From: Microglena sp. YARC
Lineage: Eukaryota > Chlorophyta > Chlorophyceae > Chlamydomonadales > Chlamydomonadaceae
Length of the DNA stretch: 64,000 nt
Direction of reading: 5' to 3'
Assembly: GCA_022414725.1 (NCBI GenBank)
Contig: CM039464.1
Coordinates: forward strand, 53,610,268-53,674,267
The position numbers and the translations under genes are program-made. A model generated the notes under the pieces. It did not search any database and was not told where the DNA came from. It was given only the letters and a program-made list of their open reading frames with translations. Below, piece after piece: positions 43,971 to 55,243 of this stretch; position 1 is the stretch's first letter; each line of letters begins with the position of its first letter.

Positions 43971-46740
43971 GGACAAAATAGCCCTTGGAGACACATATGC
44001 CACTTATCAACCACCAGATATAGCCTACAAATACTTAGGAGTCCACATCTCTCTCACCCTCAACTGGAAACCCAACTGCATGCCCACCCTTGACATTATC
44101 CACACCAAGGGCCTACATATACTCAACAAAGCTAAAAGCAGGGCAACCCTGAACAATGCATACGCATAATCACACAATGCATCAGAGCAGCCATCAAATA
44201 CCCTATGATCGTAGCCCCCTTCTCTCTCACAGACATCCACATTATAGATAAAGCAGTACTTAAGACAGTCAAAACTGTGCAGCAGCCTTCCCATGTCCTT
44301 CCCCACTAGGGCACTACACCTGCCCAAAACAGAGGCAGGCCTAGGGATCCCCTCTCTCCTCACTGAATACACACAAATTACTGCCTCTGCCCTCACCCAC
44401 GCCATGAATGACACTGGACGCCTGGGCATACTAACCAAATCTCTCCTCACTAAAACCTTCAAAAATTTCCACACTCTCACTCCAACCTCTCTCTCTCCCA
44501 AACTCCTCCAATACTCATCTCTTGCCCGGCAACTTCAACTCCTACATCCAAATTACCTGGAATGACACAGAACTCCTGGATAAGCTCAACATCCAATCAG
44601 TACTCCCTCAACCTGCTCACATCCCTGTCTCCCTTGTGACTCCCTTCCACGATCTAGGGATCTATACATACCACGACCTGGTTACTCCAGCAGGCACTCA
44701 CCTTATCACTACCACGGATCTCCCTCTTATCACACAGGGCAAAGTCACAAAGCACCATCGGCGCTCCCTCAACCTCCTTACAGCACACCTCATTGGCAAC
44801 AGCCCCAACCTGCTCCCCTCCTTCAGCCATGCCAACCCTCTTCCATTACCGCAGCGACAACTTACCTCGTCATACACCATCCCACCCAAACCGTCAGCCG
44901 ATGCGCAGAACATGTTTGTCGCCCGCCCGGCCTCCACCCCAACTCAGCGCTACCCCACCAGCCGAGCGCAACCTCCTGTCAAGGAAGCGGACTACACAGC
45001 AGACCCTCTCCGAGACCTCAGCGGGGAACAATGGTGGGCGTGGACCACCTGCAACTCCACAGCCGAATGGAACGCCAACGTCGACCACTACGGTAAAGCA
45101 TGGGGCAACAATGAAGCCGCGACAACCTGGGCATCCCGCCTTCACCTCTGCAAGGCCATCATCCGCGGCCCAGCCAAGCCCTTCTTTAAGCACTACAACA
45201 TCACTAAGGTCTCCAACCCTGATCTTCTCAAGGCAGCAATGCTCCACCCTACCCCTGGATCCCCATCCCCCCCTACCCGTCTCCTTCACCTCACCTATGG
45301 TAACCAGTACAAACCCCTCAGCATCACCAGCTGGCGCAGCAAACGGACCATGGACACTAGGGAACACCAGCATCACCACTACTGCCCACCTCCAATGGGC
45401 CCCCATCACCATGCACAACGACCATATCAGTCAATACACCCAAATTGGTTACACTATCCTTCACAGTACCCAATTACTCCCACCCACCTCTGAGGTCCAC
45501 TGGAAACCACAACCATACCACTCCACCCACCCTCATCACTATGCTAGGCCAATCCACCTATGACACCCTTCTCCAGGCCTTCAAAGACACACCCACCACC
45601 ACAACCATCTTAACCCAGAAGAGACTCCCACCTTACTAACTCCCAGCAACAGGGACAATGGGCCACTACACCTGGCTTCAACGCTGATAACCATGCCCTT
45701 GTCCACAAACTTCTTCACATAGACACTCATGACCGAAACCCTACCTGGGACATTCCAATCACCACTCAAAACACACAGCCCAAACTGGCATCCTCACTGG
45801 CTCAGAAGGCCATCAAACCCACACGCATGCAGACACTACATTCCTCTATAACCCCACCGGGTAAATGTGTGGGTCATAGTACCAACACCCTTCTCACCTC
45901 CCTCCACACACACTATGAATACAATAAAACTACACGCCCTTCAACTTGGAACCAACTCACACAAGGAGGATTCCTACCTGACCTTGCAGCCCTATACACC
46001 AGACACAAGGACACCCCTGCCTCCACCTACACTCTTCCCCCAGCCTGCACCAAGCTAACCTACACCTCAACATCACCCATCACCGCACTGCTACCCCACT
46101 CAACCTAGATTCTGCCTATGAAGAATTTTCCTCCATGAACCCAGCTGACCAGCTCTTTGGAGCCAACGGGGATCTCTTCCACAGCATCTGGACAGGGGGA
46201 TCACTGGTGGACATCCCTACCTCCGTCACCGATGCACACAAGGCACTCAGGTGGGCTCTAGCCAGTGCTGACCACGCAGAAGCACAACACATCCCAACAT
46301 GCACTGTCTTACTCATCCCAGACAACTATAATGCCCCCTACAAGAAACTATTGCACCACCCCTGGATCCATCACGTGGACTCCAGACCTTTCTCTGAAAT
46401 CTACAGCACCTCTGAAACCTGGCTAGGGGGCAAAACATCACAACCCTACCTCCTCCCACAAGTTCCACATTCTCATCATCAGCAACCCAAGCAGCCAACC
46501 TGAATACCTAAACCGTCTCCAGGGGTTCAAAAGACATCTGGTCACAGCACATGCTCAGCATCTCACCTACTGGGAACCACATAACCTCCCTGCACATCCT
46601 ACCCTTACCTCTTTCAGACACACAAATCACCTACCCCAGGACTCTTAAATCCCTCACTACCCTGCCCTGGCAGCCTACCACCCACCACTGCCCCCTCTGC
46701 TCCCCACAGTTATCTAACCTGCCACTACCCAGCCATACCT
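43970..46740 (+). pseudogene. RT thumb and ~700-residue linker of LINE copy 3
   Basis: Starts with YKYLGVHISLTLNWKP and AGLGIPSLLTEYTQITASAL, typical after the RT palm. From 44540 comes ITWNDTELLDKLNI, PVSLVTPFHDLGIYTYHDLV, EQWWAWTTCNSTAEWNANVD, LLHLTYGNQYKPLSI, ADQLFGANGDLFHSIWTGGS and ALRWALASADHAEAQ. Every block recurs in LINE copies 1, 2 and 4. No known domain was recognised. Conservation across diverged copies suggests a real domain between RT and RNase H. Confidence 0.7.
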
Positions 46741-46756
46741 ACCCTAGGTCTGCCAG

Positions 46757-47215
46757 GTTTATACTGATGGCAGCCTGATCAAGGGAGCCCCTGGCACCCC
46801 CAGCAAAATAGGTGCAGGGGTCTACATACCTGTGGCTGGTACGAGCTATTCTATTAACCCAGGAGGCCAAGGCGCCACCAGAACTAACAACCGGGCTGAA
46901 TTAGTGGCCATCCATCAAGCCATAGCACGCATTGACTATAATACTGACCTCACCCTGCACACTGACAGCCTCTGCTCACTCCAACTCATTAACAAAATGA
47001 TTCAAGATCCTACTACCTCTACACGTTCTCTTCACTCTGAACTCCTGCATTCTATCCGCACTCACCTTGTCAACGCATTCTGGCAGGATCACACACTACC
47101 CTCTGCAAAGTACGCTCACACACTGGCATATTGGGCAATGATAGAGCAGATGCACTAGCACGCAATGCAGCCACCAACCCAGCATCTGTACGATACACCG
47201 ACACCACTGGAGAAC
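46757..47215 (+). pseudogene. RNase H domain of LINE copy 3
   Basis: VYTDGSLIKGAPG (first Asp), TNNRAELVAIHQAI (Glu), LHTDSLCSLQLI (second Asp) and, after a one-base frameshift at ~47105, RSHTGILGNDRADALAR (His/Asp). This is the full RNase HI signature. Its place, between RT and the restriction-like endonuclease, is the same in all four copies. Confidence 0.9.
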
Positions 47216-47439
47216 AACCCCGCCACAACACCTATTGGCCCACTGTCCAACCCCCCTGCACACCTCTTGGCACAACTCCCCCACGAGCCTTAGCACCTAA
47301 CCTCACCAACGGGATCAGTCTTAACCTTCCCACTAGCTGCCACCTCGGACAACATCCCTCAAAGGCATATATGCCACCACCTGGGCTGATAACACCTTGC
47401 ATCTACCCCACTCCAGCAATAAATTCTGGACATCCTCTC

Positions 47440-48140
47440 ACATCACCCCACAAAACTAAGTTCTGCATCCTCAAGGCCAGATGGGGCCGACTGTGGAACA
47501 AGAAGCTTGCCTATCGCTGGAAGATGCCCTATGCTAACAACCCCAACCCTGCCACTCTCCCCACATGCCCTATTTGTACCACCCACGAGGACGGAGCTGG
47601 CCCACATTCTTGCTGGCTGCACACACGCCACCTTCAAGGGCATGTACATCAAGCGTCATGACGCAGCTGTCCACTTACTGCACAAGGCCATCAGCAAAGG
47701 CGCCCTTGGATCCCCGCCGCGTTATCATGGACGCAGGTAGGCTGGAGACCTCCCCGCGGAGTCCTTGGCAAAACACTGCCTGAATGGTTAGCCTCCCTCC
47801 ATCTCAGCAGCAGATATCTGGCCCAAACTGAGGCCAGATCTCGCCATCCTGCCCGAGGTGGACTCACCCACCATTGCTGCTGACAAGGAAATCTGGATTC
47901 TAGAGCTAGGATACTGCTCTGACACCAACCATGCCACTAAGGCAGAGGATAAACATGCCCAACACACCCAGTTGGTGGCCGGCCTAAGAACTAGCTGGCT
48001 ACCTTGTTCACTACCTAGTTGTTACCATTGGTACCACTGGCACCATCCCCAGAACCTTTGTGACCTCCATGACCACCCTTGGTCTTACAATTTAGAAATT
48101 CTTGACATTAGCAGACCAGCTGCACCACCACTCTGTTGAC
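47440..48140 (+). pseudogene. Zinc finger and restriction-like endonuclease of LINE copy 3
   Basis: FCILKARWGRLWNKKLAYRW leads to the CCHC finger (CPICTTHEDGAG.. HILAGC, split by a frameshift at ~47605) and YIKRHDAAVHLLHKAI. The nuclease core reads RPDLAILPEVDSPT (47835) and IWILELGYCSDTNHATK (47895-47945). P-D...E...K match R2-type endonucleases. A second frameshift disrupts the end (~47990). Confidence 0.85.
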
Positions 48141-48458
48141 AAGCTTTTCAGACTATTTTACAATGTCGTTGATTCATGGAACACCACACCACCGCCGCCG
48201 GAGATTAACATTTTTTGGTCCAGCTAGTGCCACCCACGTGACTGACTGAAATGACTCTCAGTCAGTTACGGGTGGGATCACAACTAGTACTGGATATTTT
48301 TTGTGTTTATCTATGGTGACTACAGCTAGCTTCTGCGTACGCTGTGGTGTCCTTAATCTCACGTCCCTAGAGTATTTATATTTCTTGGATGTAACAATTT
48401 CAATTTCAATTTCGGACTACCGAAACTGCTAAACTAAACTAAACTATCATGTGTTCAC

Positions 48459-48636
48459 TAGGGTACTGCAAAGCGCGATTAAACGCACGCTTTTTGAGCC
48501 CCACTGCGCGTTTTGCGCAGTTTGTTCAACCACCTGTGGGCACAGCGCGCAGTCTTTGCGCTTTTTGCACTACCAAGCGCAATTTGATGTATGTGCGCTT
48601 TAAGCGCTGACCAATTTTACAAAATGCAGTACCATG
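48459..48636. mobile_element. hAT-type MITE, copy 1 (178 bp)
   Basis: The outer sequence GTGTTCAC (48451-48458) is repeated exactly at 48637-48644, an 8-bp target duplication. The ends TAGGGTACTGCA and TGCAGTACCATG are near-perfect inverted repeats. The inside (GCGC-rich, TTTTTGAGCCCCACTGCGCG) matches copy 2 at 56626-56821. No coding capacity. An 8-bp duplication and CA/TA-GGG ends fit the hAT superfamily. Confidence 0.85.
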
Positions 48637-48683
48637 GTGTTCACACGAGAAAAGGGGTCCCCGTTAACTGGCGAAATAAGGCA

Positions 48684-48924
48684 AACCTGAAATCGGAACC
48701 AGCTCGTGTGATCAACCTATTCGGTTACAACTTTACAACAGACAAGTTAACTGATTAAGTTGAAAACCTGAAACCGGAACCAGCTCGTGTGATCAACCTA
48801 TTCGGTTACAACTTTACAACAGACAAGTTAACTGATTAAGTTGAAAACCTGAAACCGGAACCAGCTCGTGTGATCAACCTATTCGGTTACAACTTTACAA
48901 CAGACAAGTTAACTGATTAAGTTG
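48684..48924. repeat. 81-bp tandem repeat, three copies
   Basis: Starts at 48684, 48765 and 48846, each AACCTGAAA(C/T)CGGAACCAGC to TTAACTGATTAAGTTG. The copies are almost identical, so the amplification is recent. Confidence 0.92.
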
Positions 48925-49881
48925 CAAGCTTTTTGGGCAGCTCGCCGGAGGTATCTTGGTTGCCCTCGACAACACTGCTCTAGTGGGCAGCTCGCCGATG
49001 TACTGCTAGCACCACCTCTTGTTTTCAGGTTCTATCACTTTTTTGTTCCGTCCTGCTCATTGTAACAATTCTACGACTATGTTGCAAGCTTTATTAGACT
49101 AGCGCTAACTACACAATAAGCTTTGAGTGCTCAACGGGACTTGTTCCGTGAAATTTTAGTGCAAATTTTAATTTAACTTTTTAGCAGTTTCTCGAAAAGA
49201 GTTTCTTTCGAGGCGTGAAAGGAATCCCCGGAATTAGTAGACGAACATATATAATCGCTTAATTATAATCGAAGCAAAAAAATACCCGCATCCGAACAAC
49301 TTCGAAATTGCCCAGCATCAGTGTTGTCGTGTAACCTGTCAGCATTTGTGCGACATGAGGTTACTTCGAGGCGTGAAAAGTATCTGAAGAATTCAGCCCG
49401 GTAGAGCAATGGACCAGTTTTTTGCTGTTTGGTGATGATCATCCCCCCCTCGAGAAAGCCCCGACTTTCTTATGTACAACAGCAGACGTAATCCAGGCGG
49501 GTAGTCGATAGATTCACGAAAAGTAAACTAACGGACACGGTGATGAGGTATATATTTGTGTGTCGCAAGTTCTGAACGTAGATGTTTCTTCTTCCACTTA
49601 TTCTCTAAATCATTTAGGTAGAATGGGAGGAGCAGGCGATTACGAAGCGTCTCCAGCAAAGAAAAGGAGTTACGAAGGATCTGCCCAGGGGCCAGGGCTC
49701 GTCTTCACCACCGAAAAACCAGAAGCAAGTGCTCCTGTAACAAATGGACACGCCCCTAGACCTAGCCGAAGGACCTAGCATGCCCCCGGGCTTGCCCCCC
49801 ACGCCCCCATCACTAGTCCCCCACGGCCGGCACGAGCCGATTGTTTGAGTAGTCGTACGGCGTTGAAACAATAATACTTCC
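48925..49881. other. Non-coding spacer
   Basis: Contains two copies of the TTCGAGGCGTGAAA motif (49208 and 49367; complement of the TTTCACGCC motif at 18855-19290) and an inverted copy of the 80-bp block (49780-49850). A 72-codon ORF at 49560 has no features. Confidence 0.5.
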
Positions 49882-49955
49882 TGTCTTGTACCGGGATCGA
49901 ACCGGTGATCATAAACGTGTTCAGCACACGTGATAACCAACTACACCAACGAGAC
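49882..49955 (-). tRNA. tRNA-Val(AAC)-like sequence, copy 1
   Basis: Acceptor GTCTCGT/ACAAGAC (6 of 7 pairs), D arm GGTGTAGTTGGTTATCAC exactly as in plant tRNA-Val, anticodon AAC in loop TGAACAC (position 33 is G, not T), perfect T arm (ACCGG TTCGATC CCGGT). The anticodon stem has one mismatch and two wobbles, and no T-run follows. Probably a pseudogene or part of a composite repeat (see 53555). Confidence 0.65.
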
Positions 49956-50224
49956 ATGAGTTGGACAATCTACTGTATATAGAGCTACTATTGGTATTTT
50001 TCAACTCTCCAGCTGCTCTAATTTGTTTCCTATTTTGAACTGATCTAGTTGGTTTTTCAGGTTTGTGGGGGTGCTGGGGGTAAAACAACTCGTGATTCCT
50101 GTTATAAAATTTGATGGTCGGCAGGCTGTTCTGCTGCCCTGTCTCGACAGTGATTTGCTGAGTTTATGTAACGAATCCTCTCTCTCCCTGCTCCGGCGCT
50201 GTACGAACCAGATTTTGAGGTGCC
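49956..50224 (+). mobile_element. SINE family A body and tail, next to the tRNA-Val-like sequence
   Basis: TGGACAATCTACTGTATATA .. GGCAGTGATTTGCTGAGTTT ATGTAACGAATCC(TCTC) matches 53635-53890 throughout and, in inverse orientation, 22046-22200. LINE copy 4 begins at its end. Confidence 0.65.
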
Positions 50225-50239
50225 TGTTGCCTAAAAAAG

Positions 50240-51665
50240 ACACTGATAAACCCACCAGCACTACCGTCGCCCACGTCCATTGGTCTCCCACAACCATGCA
50301 CAATGACCACATAAATTCCTACACTCAAACTGGATATAGCATCCATTACAGCACACCTGTCACCTCTACTGTCTCTACCATCCACTGGAAACCGCAATCA
50401 CACCTCATCTCTCACCTCTGCGAAATGTTGTGACAACAAGCCTATGAATAGCTTGTCCACACTTTTAAGTCAGCTCCCCCTACCACCACACGTCAACCCC
50501 CCAGGAAAGACTCCCACCTTACCAACCCTCAACAGCAAGGCCAATGGACTACCACCCCAGGCTTCCAAGCTGACAACCACGCCCTTGTCCACAAACTACT
50601 GCAGGTGGACACACAAGACAGACAACCAGACTGGGACATCCAACCACCCCTTGCCTACACCATCCAAACAGGCATCCTCACCAACCAGGATGGTTAGGAC
50701 ACGCACACCCACTCAAACACTTCCTACCTCTACAACCCCACTGGAAAATGTATTGGGCACACTCCCAACGGCATACTTACTTCCCTCCAGCATAACTACT
50801 AACAATTCAAAACAAACCACCCTACCAAATTGCAACAACTAACCCAGGGAGGAACATACCATACAGACCTAGCTGCTCTCTTCACTAGGTACAGAGCTAC
50901 CCCTGCTTCCACTAACACTCTTTCTCCCGTCCTTCACCAAGCTACAGCAGAACTAGGTATCACCCACCACCATACATCCAAACCTCTCAGCTTTGATCAG
51001 AGTCTCCACAGTTATTGCTCTACTCACCCAGCTGACCAGCTCGTTGGGTCCAACGAGGACCCCTTCCACACTATCTGGACTGGGGGCTCCCTGGTGGACA
51101 TCCCTAGCTCAGTCACTCTGGCACATCAAGCACTCAGGTGGGCCCTAGCCAGTGCAGATTATGCTGAGACTTGGCAGATCCCCACATGCACTGCCATGCT
51201 CATCCCTGACACCTACTCTGCTCCCTACCAAAAACTTATCCACCATCCATGGGTCCACTACATTGACTCCAGGCCACATTCTGAACTGTATGCTATCTCT
51301 GACACCTGGCTGGGCAGTAAACTCCAGACCTCCCCATCAATTCAAAATGTACACCTAATTCTTATATGCAGTCCCCACATTCAATCTACCTACTTTCCCC
51401 AACTTCCAGAATCTATCCAGCCCTGGCATGACCACATGGTCAGCCTCTCTCCCCACTGGGAGCCCACTACCATTACCCCACCTGACACTCTCACCTCCTC
51501 TGACACCCAGATCATCTCCCCCAGAAACTCAAATCACTCACCACAAAACGCTGGCACACTCCACTCCATGAGCACCCCAAACCCTCTACTCTTCCCACCA
51601 ACCATCCATGCATATACCCAGCCATCCTCACTGCAGGCCTCCAGGTATACACAGATGGCAGCCTG
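50240..51665 (+). pseudogene. Linker region of LINE copy 4
   Basis: Frames 50065-50433, 50444-50842 (shifted) and 50830-51666 together match the linker of copies 2 and 3: QLTQGGTYHTDLAALFTRYR, ADQLVGSNEDPFHTIWTGGS, HQALRWALASADYAET, LIHHPWVHYIDSRPHSEL. The role is unknown. Confidence 0.7.
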
Positions 51666-52100
51666 ATCAAAGGTAACTCTGCCACCCCTAGTAAAATAGG
51701 GGCTGCAGTTACTGTCCCCCTTGCAGGGATGAGCTACATCATCAACCCAGGGGGGCGGGGGGGCACCAGGACTAACAACAGAGCAGAACTAGTGGCAATC
51801 CACCAAGCCATTATTAGCATTCCTTACTATACCAACCTGAGTACCTGAGTACCTGACCCTACACACCGACAGTCTCTGCTCTCTTGAACTCATTAAAAGA
51901 ATGATACATGATTCCACCACGGCCACACGCTCCTTACACGCTGAACTGTTACACTCAATCCAATCCCACCTCATCCAAAGAATTATGCATGGCTCACACA
52001 CCAACCTCTGCAAAGTACGTTCTCACACAGGCATCCTTGGAAATGACCGGGCTGACTGCCTGGCACGTCAAGCTACTAAGCGCCCTGCCTCTACCATCTT
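51641..52100 (+). pseudogene. RNase H domain of LINE copy 4
   Basis: VYTDGSLIKGNSA, TNNRAELVAIHQAI and, downstream, SHTGILGNDRADCLARQA. A 10-bp duplication (GAGTACCTGA, ~51838-51855) breaks the frame just before the second catalytic Asp (HTDSLCS). Confidence 0.85.
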
Positions 52101-52359
52101 TACTGATACCATTGGGGAAATCCCCAGACACAACGTCTACTGCCCCACTGCCCAACCACCTCGCACACCCATGGAAGATATCTCCCCACGCATTTTAGCA
52201 CCCAACCTTACACAGGGCATCAGCTCCAACCTTCCCATTAGCTTCCACCTTGGCCAACACCCGCTTAAAGGGATCTATGCCACCACCTGGGCCGATAACA
52301 GTCCTCATCAACTTCCCCATGCAAGTAATACATTTTGGTCCTCTACCCTCATCCAACAT

Positions 52360-53110
52360 AAAACTAAATTCCACTTCCTTAAAGCCCGCTAGGGTAGATT
52401 GTGGAACCGTAAACTTGCATACCGTTGGAAACTTCCTTATATTAACAGCACCCACCCGCCCACAACCCCTCTATGCCCAATTTGCCACACCTGTGAGGAT
52501 GGAGAGGGCCACATCCTGGCGGGCTGCCCACACATGACTTTCAAGGGGCTCTATATCAAGAGACATGACGCCGCAGTGCGACTCATTCACAAGGCCATCT
52601 GCAAGGGAGGCCTGGGCTCACGCAGAATAATTATGGATGCTGGCAAGGAAGAGGACCTCCCCAGGGGGGTCCTAGGCAAACGTCTCCCCGCCTGGCTACG
52701 CCCCTCCTCCATTACTGAAGAAGACTGGATTAGAATGAGACCTGACCTTGCCATCCTACCTGACATAGAAAGTGAAATTGAAATTGTTACATCCGTGCAA
52801 TACAGTTACCGTACTCACAGGACGGGAAGTTAAGGACACCATAGCGTAAGCCGGAGCTAGCTAAAGTCACCGTAACCTGACATAGACTCTCCGACTTGTC
52901 TAATTGATAAAGTCATTTACTCATTTGGCTCCTTGAGCTTGGTTACTGCTCTGATACCAACCATGCCACAAAATTCATCACTAAACATGCCCAGCATGTT
53001 AGACTACCGTAGTGAACGGCCTCCAACTCGCTGGGTACTGCGTTCACTATGAAATCATCACAATTGGAACAACGGGGACCATTCCAACCTCTTTTCTGAC
53101 TTCTATGACT
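52360..53110 (+). pseudogene. Zinc finger and restriction-like endonuclease of LINE copy 4, interrupted
   Basis: CPICHTCEDGEGHILAGC, YIKRHDAAVRLIHKAI and RMRPDLAILPDIES are followed directly by the 106-bp insertion. After it the frame resumes with ELGYCSDTNHATKFITKHAQ (52934). The insertion thus splits the nuclease between its P-D and E-x-K parts. An in-frame TAG also lies at ~52390. Confidence 0.88.
52769..52874 (-). mobile_element. 106-bp LINE 3'-end insertion with 11-bp target duplication
   Basis: ACCTGACATAG occurs at 52758-52768 and again at 52875-52885. Between them lies, in inverse orientation, the last ~100 bp of a Dualen-like LINE (matching 32280-32395), ending in two CAATTT units. 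It is an extremely 5'-truncated retrotransposition product. Confidence 0.9.
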
Positions 53111-53554
53111 AAGTTCGGACAGATTTCGTGCCCTCAAACTGGCGGACAAGGTCCACTCCCACTACTATATTTCTAGCTTTCAAAGTATTTTACAACGTCG
53201 ACGCTTTATGTATACAGGGGACTAGCACAGACCTTGCTCCCCCCCCCCCCCCCCCACCCCACCCCTCATTTTTTTTAGATTCTCCCAGCTACTGTGTGTT
53301 GGTGCTTCCTAACCGGGGTGAAAAAACCTCGTAGTAAGATGCATTGGCATCATGTGGCCACGGTACATGGGGCTTGCCTAGGGCTCGCCCGTGGCACCGT
53401 AGATTCTTTTTTTTTATTAGGCGGTCCACGGTGACTACTGCTAGCTCCGGCTTACTCAGTAGCGTCCTTAATTTCACGTCCTGTGAGTGACTGCATTACA
53501 CGGATGTACCAATTTCAATTTCAATAGCCGTGCGGCGTGAAAAACAAAATGTCG

Positions 53555-53628
53555 TGTCTTGTAACAGGATCGAACGGGTAACCTTGTGCGTGTTTAACAC
53601 ACGTGATAACCAACTACACCAACGAGAC
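53555..53628 (-). tRNA. tRNA-Val(AAC)-like sequence, copy 2
   Basis: Same arrangement as 49882-49955: acceptor GTCTCGT/ACAAGAC, anticodon stem TGTGT/GCACA intact with loop TAAACAC (anticodon AAC, A at 33). The T stem has two mismatches. On the minus strand a TATA-like CTATATAC lies ~25-30 bp upstream and TTTTGTTTTT follows, which could act as pol III signals. Decayed relative to a functional tRNA. Confidence 0.6.
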
Positions 53629-53990
53629 ATGTAACGATGTGGACAATCTACTGTATATAGACGTAGTATTGGTATTTTTCAACTCTCCAGCTGCTCTAGT
53701 TTGTTTCCTCTTTTGGACTGATCTAGTTGGTTTCCAGGTTTGTGTGGGTGCTGGGGTTAAAAAAACTCGTGATTCCTGGTATAAAATTTGATGGTCGGCA
53801 GGCTGTGCTGCTGTCCTGTCTCGGCAGTGATTTGCTGAGTTTATGTAACGAATCCTCTCTCTCCCTGCTCCGGCGCTGTACGGACCAGATTCTGAGGTGT
53901 CTGTTGCTTAAACCCTCACTGTTATAAAAATGTCCAGCTGACCCGGCGCTGTTCAGTCGCAGCATTGCACCCCCCTGTGAAGTTTCTTGG
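53629..53990 (+). mobile_element. SINE family A body and tail plus family B fragment
   Basis: 53635-53890 is the partner of 49960-50220. It continues with AAACCCTCACTGTTATAAAA to CGCTGTTCAGTCGCAGCATTG (53910-53967), the tail part of family B. Families A and B therefore occur fused. Confidence 0.65.
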
Positions 53991-54952
53991 CATGGCGCGT
54001 CCTGCCGTGTTTGCCCCCCCCCCCCCCCCCCCCTCCTTTCCACATCTCTTTCTCTCTAGTCCAGCTGTGCTTAGTTTGTTGGTGTTGTTACTATAGTTTG
54101 ATATTATGCTTGTGGCTTCTGATGTACGGACTGCATAACTTATTGGATGCGTATCAGGGTAGTTCAGGACGCTGCGTCCTCCGTCACAGACGCAACGTCG
54201 GAGATTCCATTGCGTCTCTGAACTCACCGGGGGGAATGGGGTATTAGTACCCTGGACGCGTGTATCTAATAGGTATGCCCTGAGTGGTGGATTACTTAGG
54301 CCCTACATGTGTGATTGCTTGCGGAGTCTTGCTATATTGGTTTCTCGACACACTCAATTTAGTCTGGACTCTCCGTTAATCCTTTTACTCCATGGGGTGC
54401 TTATGGTTTGAATCCTAGGCACTCTCGTCCATTATGCTAGATGGTTGAGCCAGGCTGTCCTTCCGTTCAAGGGTATGATCGCTGCATATGGTGGATTATG
54501 GTAGAAGAGTGGTAGAAGGTGAAATGTATTTCATGTTATAATGACCTTTATAACCTGAGGATAGAAACATGATTTTTGAGAAAAATGAAATCTAACCTGA
54601 ATTTGAGCTAGTCATGAATCCTGATCCCTTTGAAGCGTGGTAACACCTTCCACAATTGCACATTAAAAATGCGATAAGAATCGCACAATTAAATTATCAT
54701 CTCTTGTGGGATGACGATTTGACTAAAAATTTATAATTAAATTATCACTGTAGCACGAACTCAGCCCCCCCCCCCCCCCCCCCCCCCCCCGGTAAAACGA
54801 TTGTTTCAGGTTTAGTTCATCAATGCCTTTTCTGTTTAGCTCTTCCTGTCACGCTTGGGCAAGTCCCATTTGCCTATTTGGCATACCCTTGGACTGATAC
54901 ATACATACATTCATTGTACACAAGTTGGTTAGGGCGGTGTGTGAGTGTGTGT

Positions 54953-54955
<3 letters not shown>
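53991..54955. other. Non-coding spacer with homopolymer runs
   Basis: C runs lie at 54017-54032 and 54766-54790. No gene is recognised. AT-rich, with no match seen elsewhere in the window. Confidence 0.5.

Positions 54956-55016
<61 letters not shown>
54956..55016. repeat. (GA)n microsatellite
   Basis: About 30 GA units preceded by GTGTGTGAGTGTGTGTGG. The RE-repeat ORF here is an artefact. Confidence 0.95.
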
Positions 55017-55020
<4 letters not shown>

Positions 55021-55099
55021 TCCCCCATACCGGTACATAGAATGTGAGTGTAGCTATTCTCATACTCTTCCCAACATGGGAAGGCAGCCATGCCCTCAT

Positions 55100-55243
55100 T
55101 GTCCCTAGCTGTCCCAGCTGTCCCTAGCTGTCTTAGCTGTCCCTACTTCTTACCTGTTCCACCTGTCCCTAGCTATCCTAGCTGTCCTGGATATCCCATC
55201 TGTCCTAGCTGTCCCAGCTGTCCCTAGCTGTCCCTAATTCTTA
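55100..55243. repeat. AGCTGTCC-type short tandem repeats
   Basis: Degenerate 9-13-bp units built on AGCTGTCC(C/T) and CCTAGCTGTCC. They lie directly before the first copy of the HPAT terminal exon. Confidence 0.8.

Larger units (their letters stand above)
36250..48420 (+). mobile_element. Dualen-like LINE copy 3, apparently full length (~12 kb)
   Basis: Two long coding sections are readable: ORF1 (36435-39930, two frames) and ORF2 (about 39981-48140). The domains in order are Josephin-like protease, acidic/Lys-rich linker, AP endonuclease, RT, ~700-residue linker, RNase H, CCHC finger and restriction-like endonuclease. The element ends with a 3' UTR and CAATTT repeats (48393-48410), as in copy 2. 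The presence of both endonuclease types places it with Dualen/RandI. Numerous frameshifts make this copy inactive. Confidence 0.88.
50225..53530 (+). mobile_element. Dualen-like LINE copy 4, 5'-truncated
   Basis: Starts within the linker region (TTVAHVHWSPTTMHNDHINSY) and ends with the 3' UTR and CAATTT tail at ~53511-53528. It is close to copy 2 in sequence and carries a 106-bp insertion at 52769-52874. Frameshifts and stops occur throughout. Confidence 0.88.

Noticed and set aside
49882..49955. Functional tRNA-Val gene
   Set aside because: U33 is replaced, the anticodon stem is weak and no T-run terminator follows; kept only as a tRNA-like feature.
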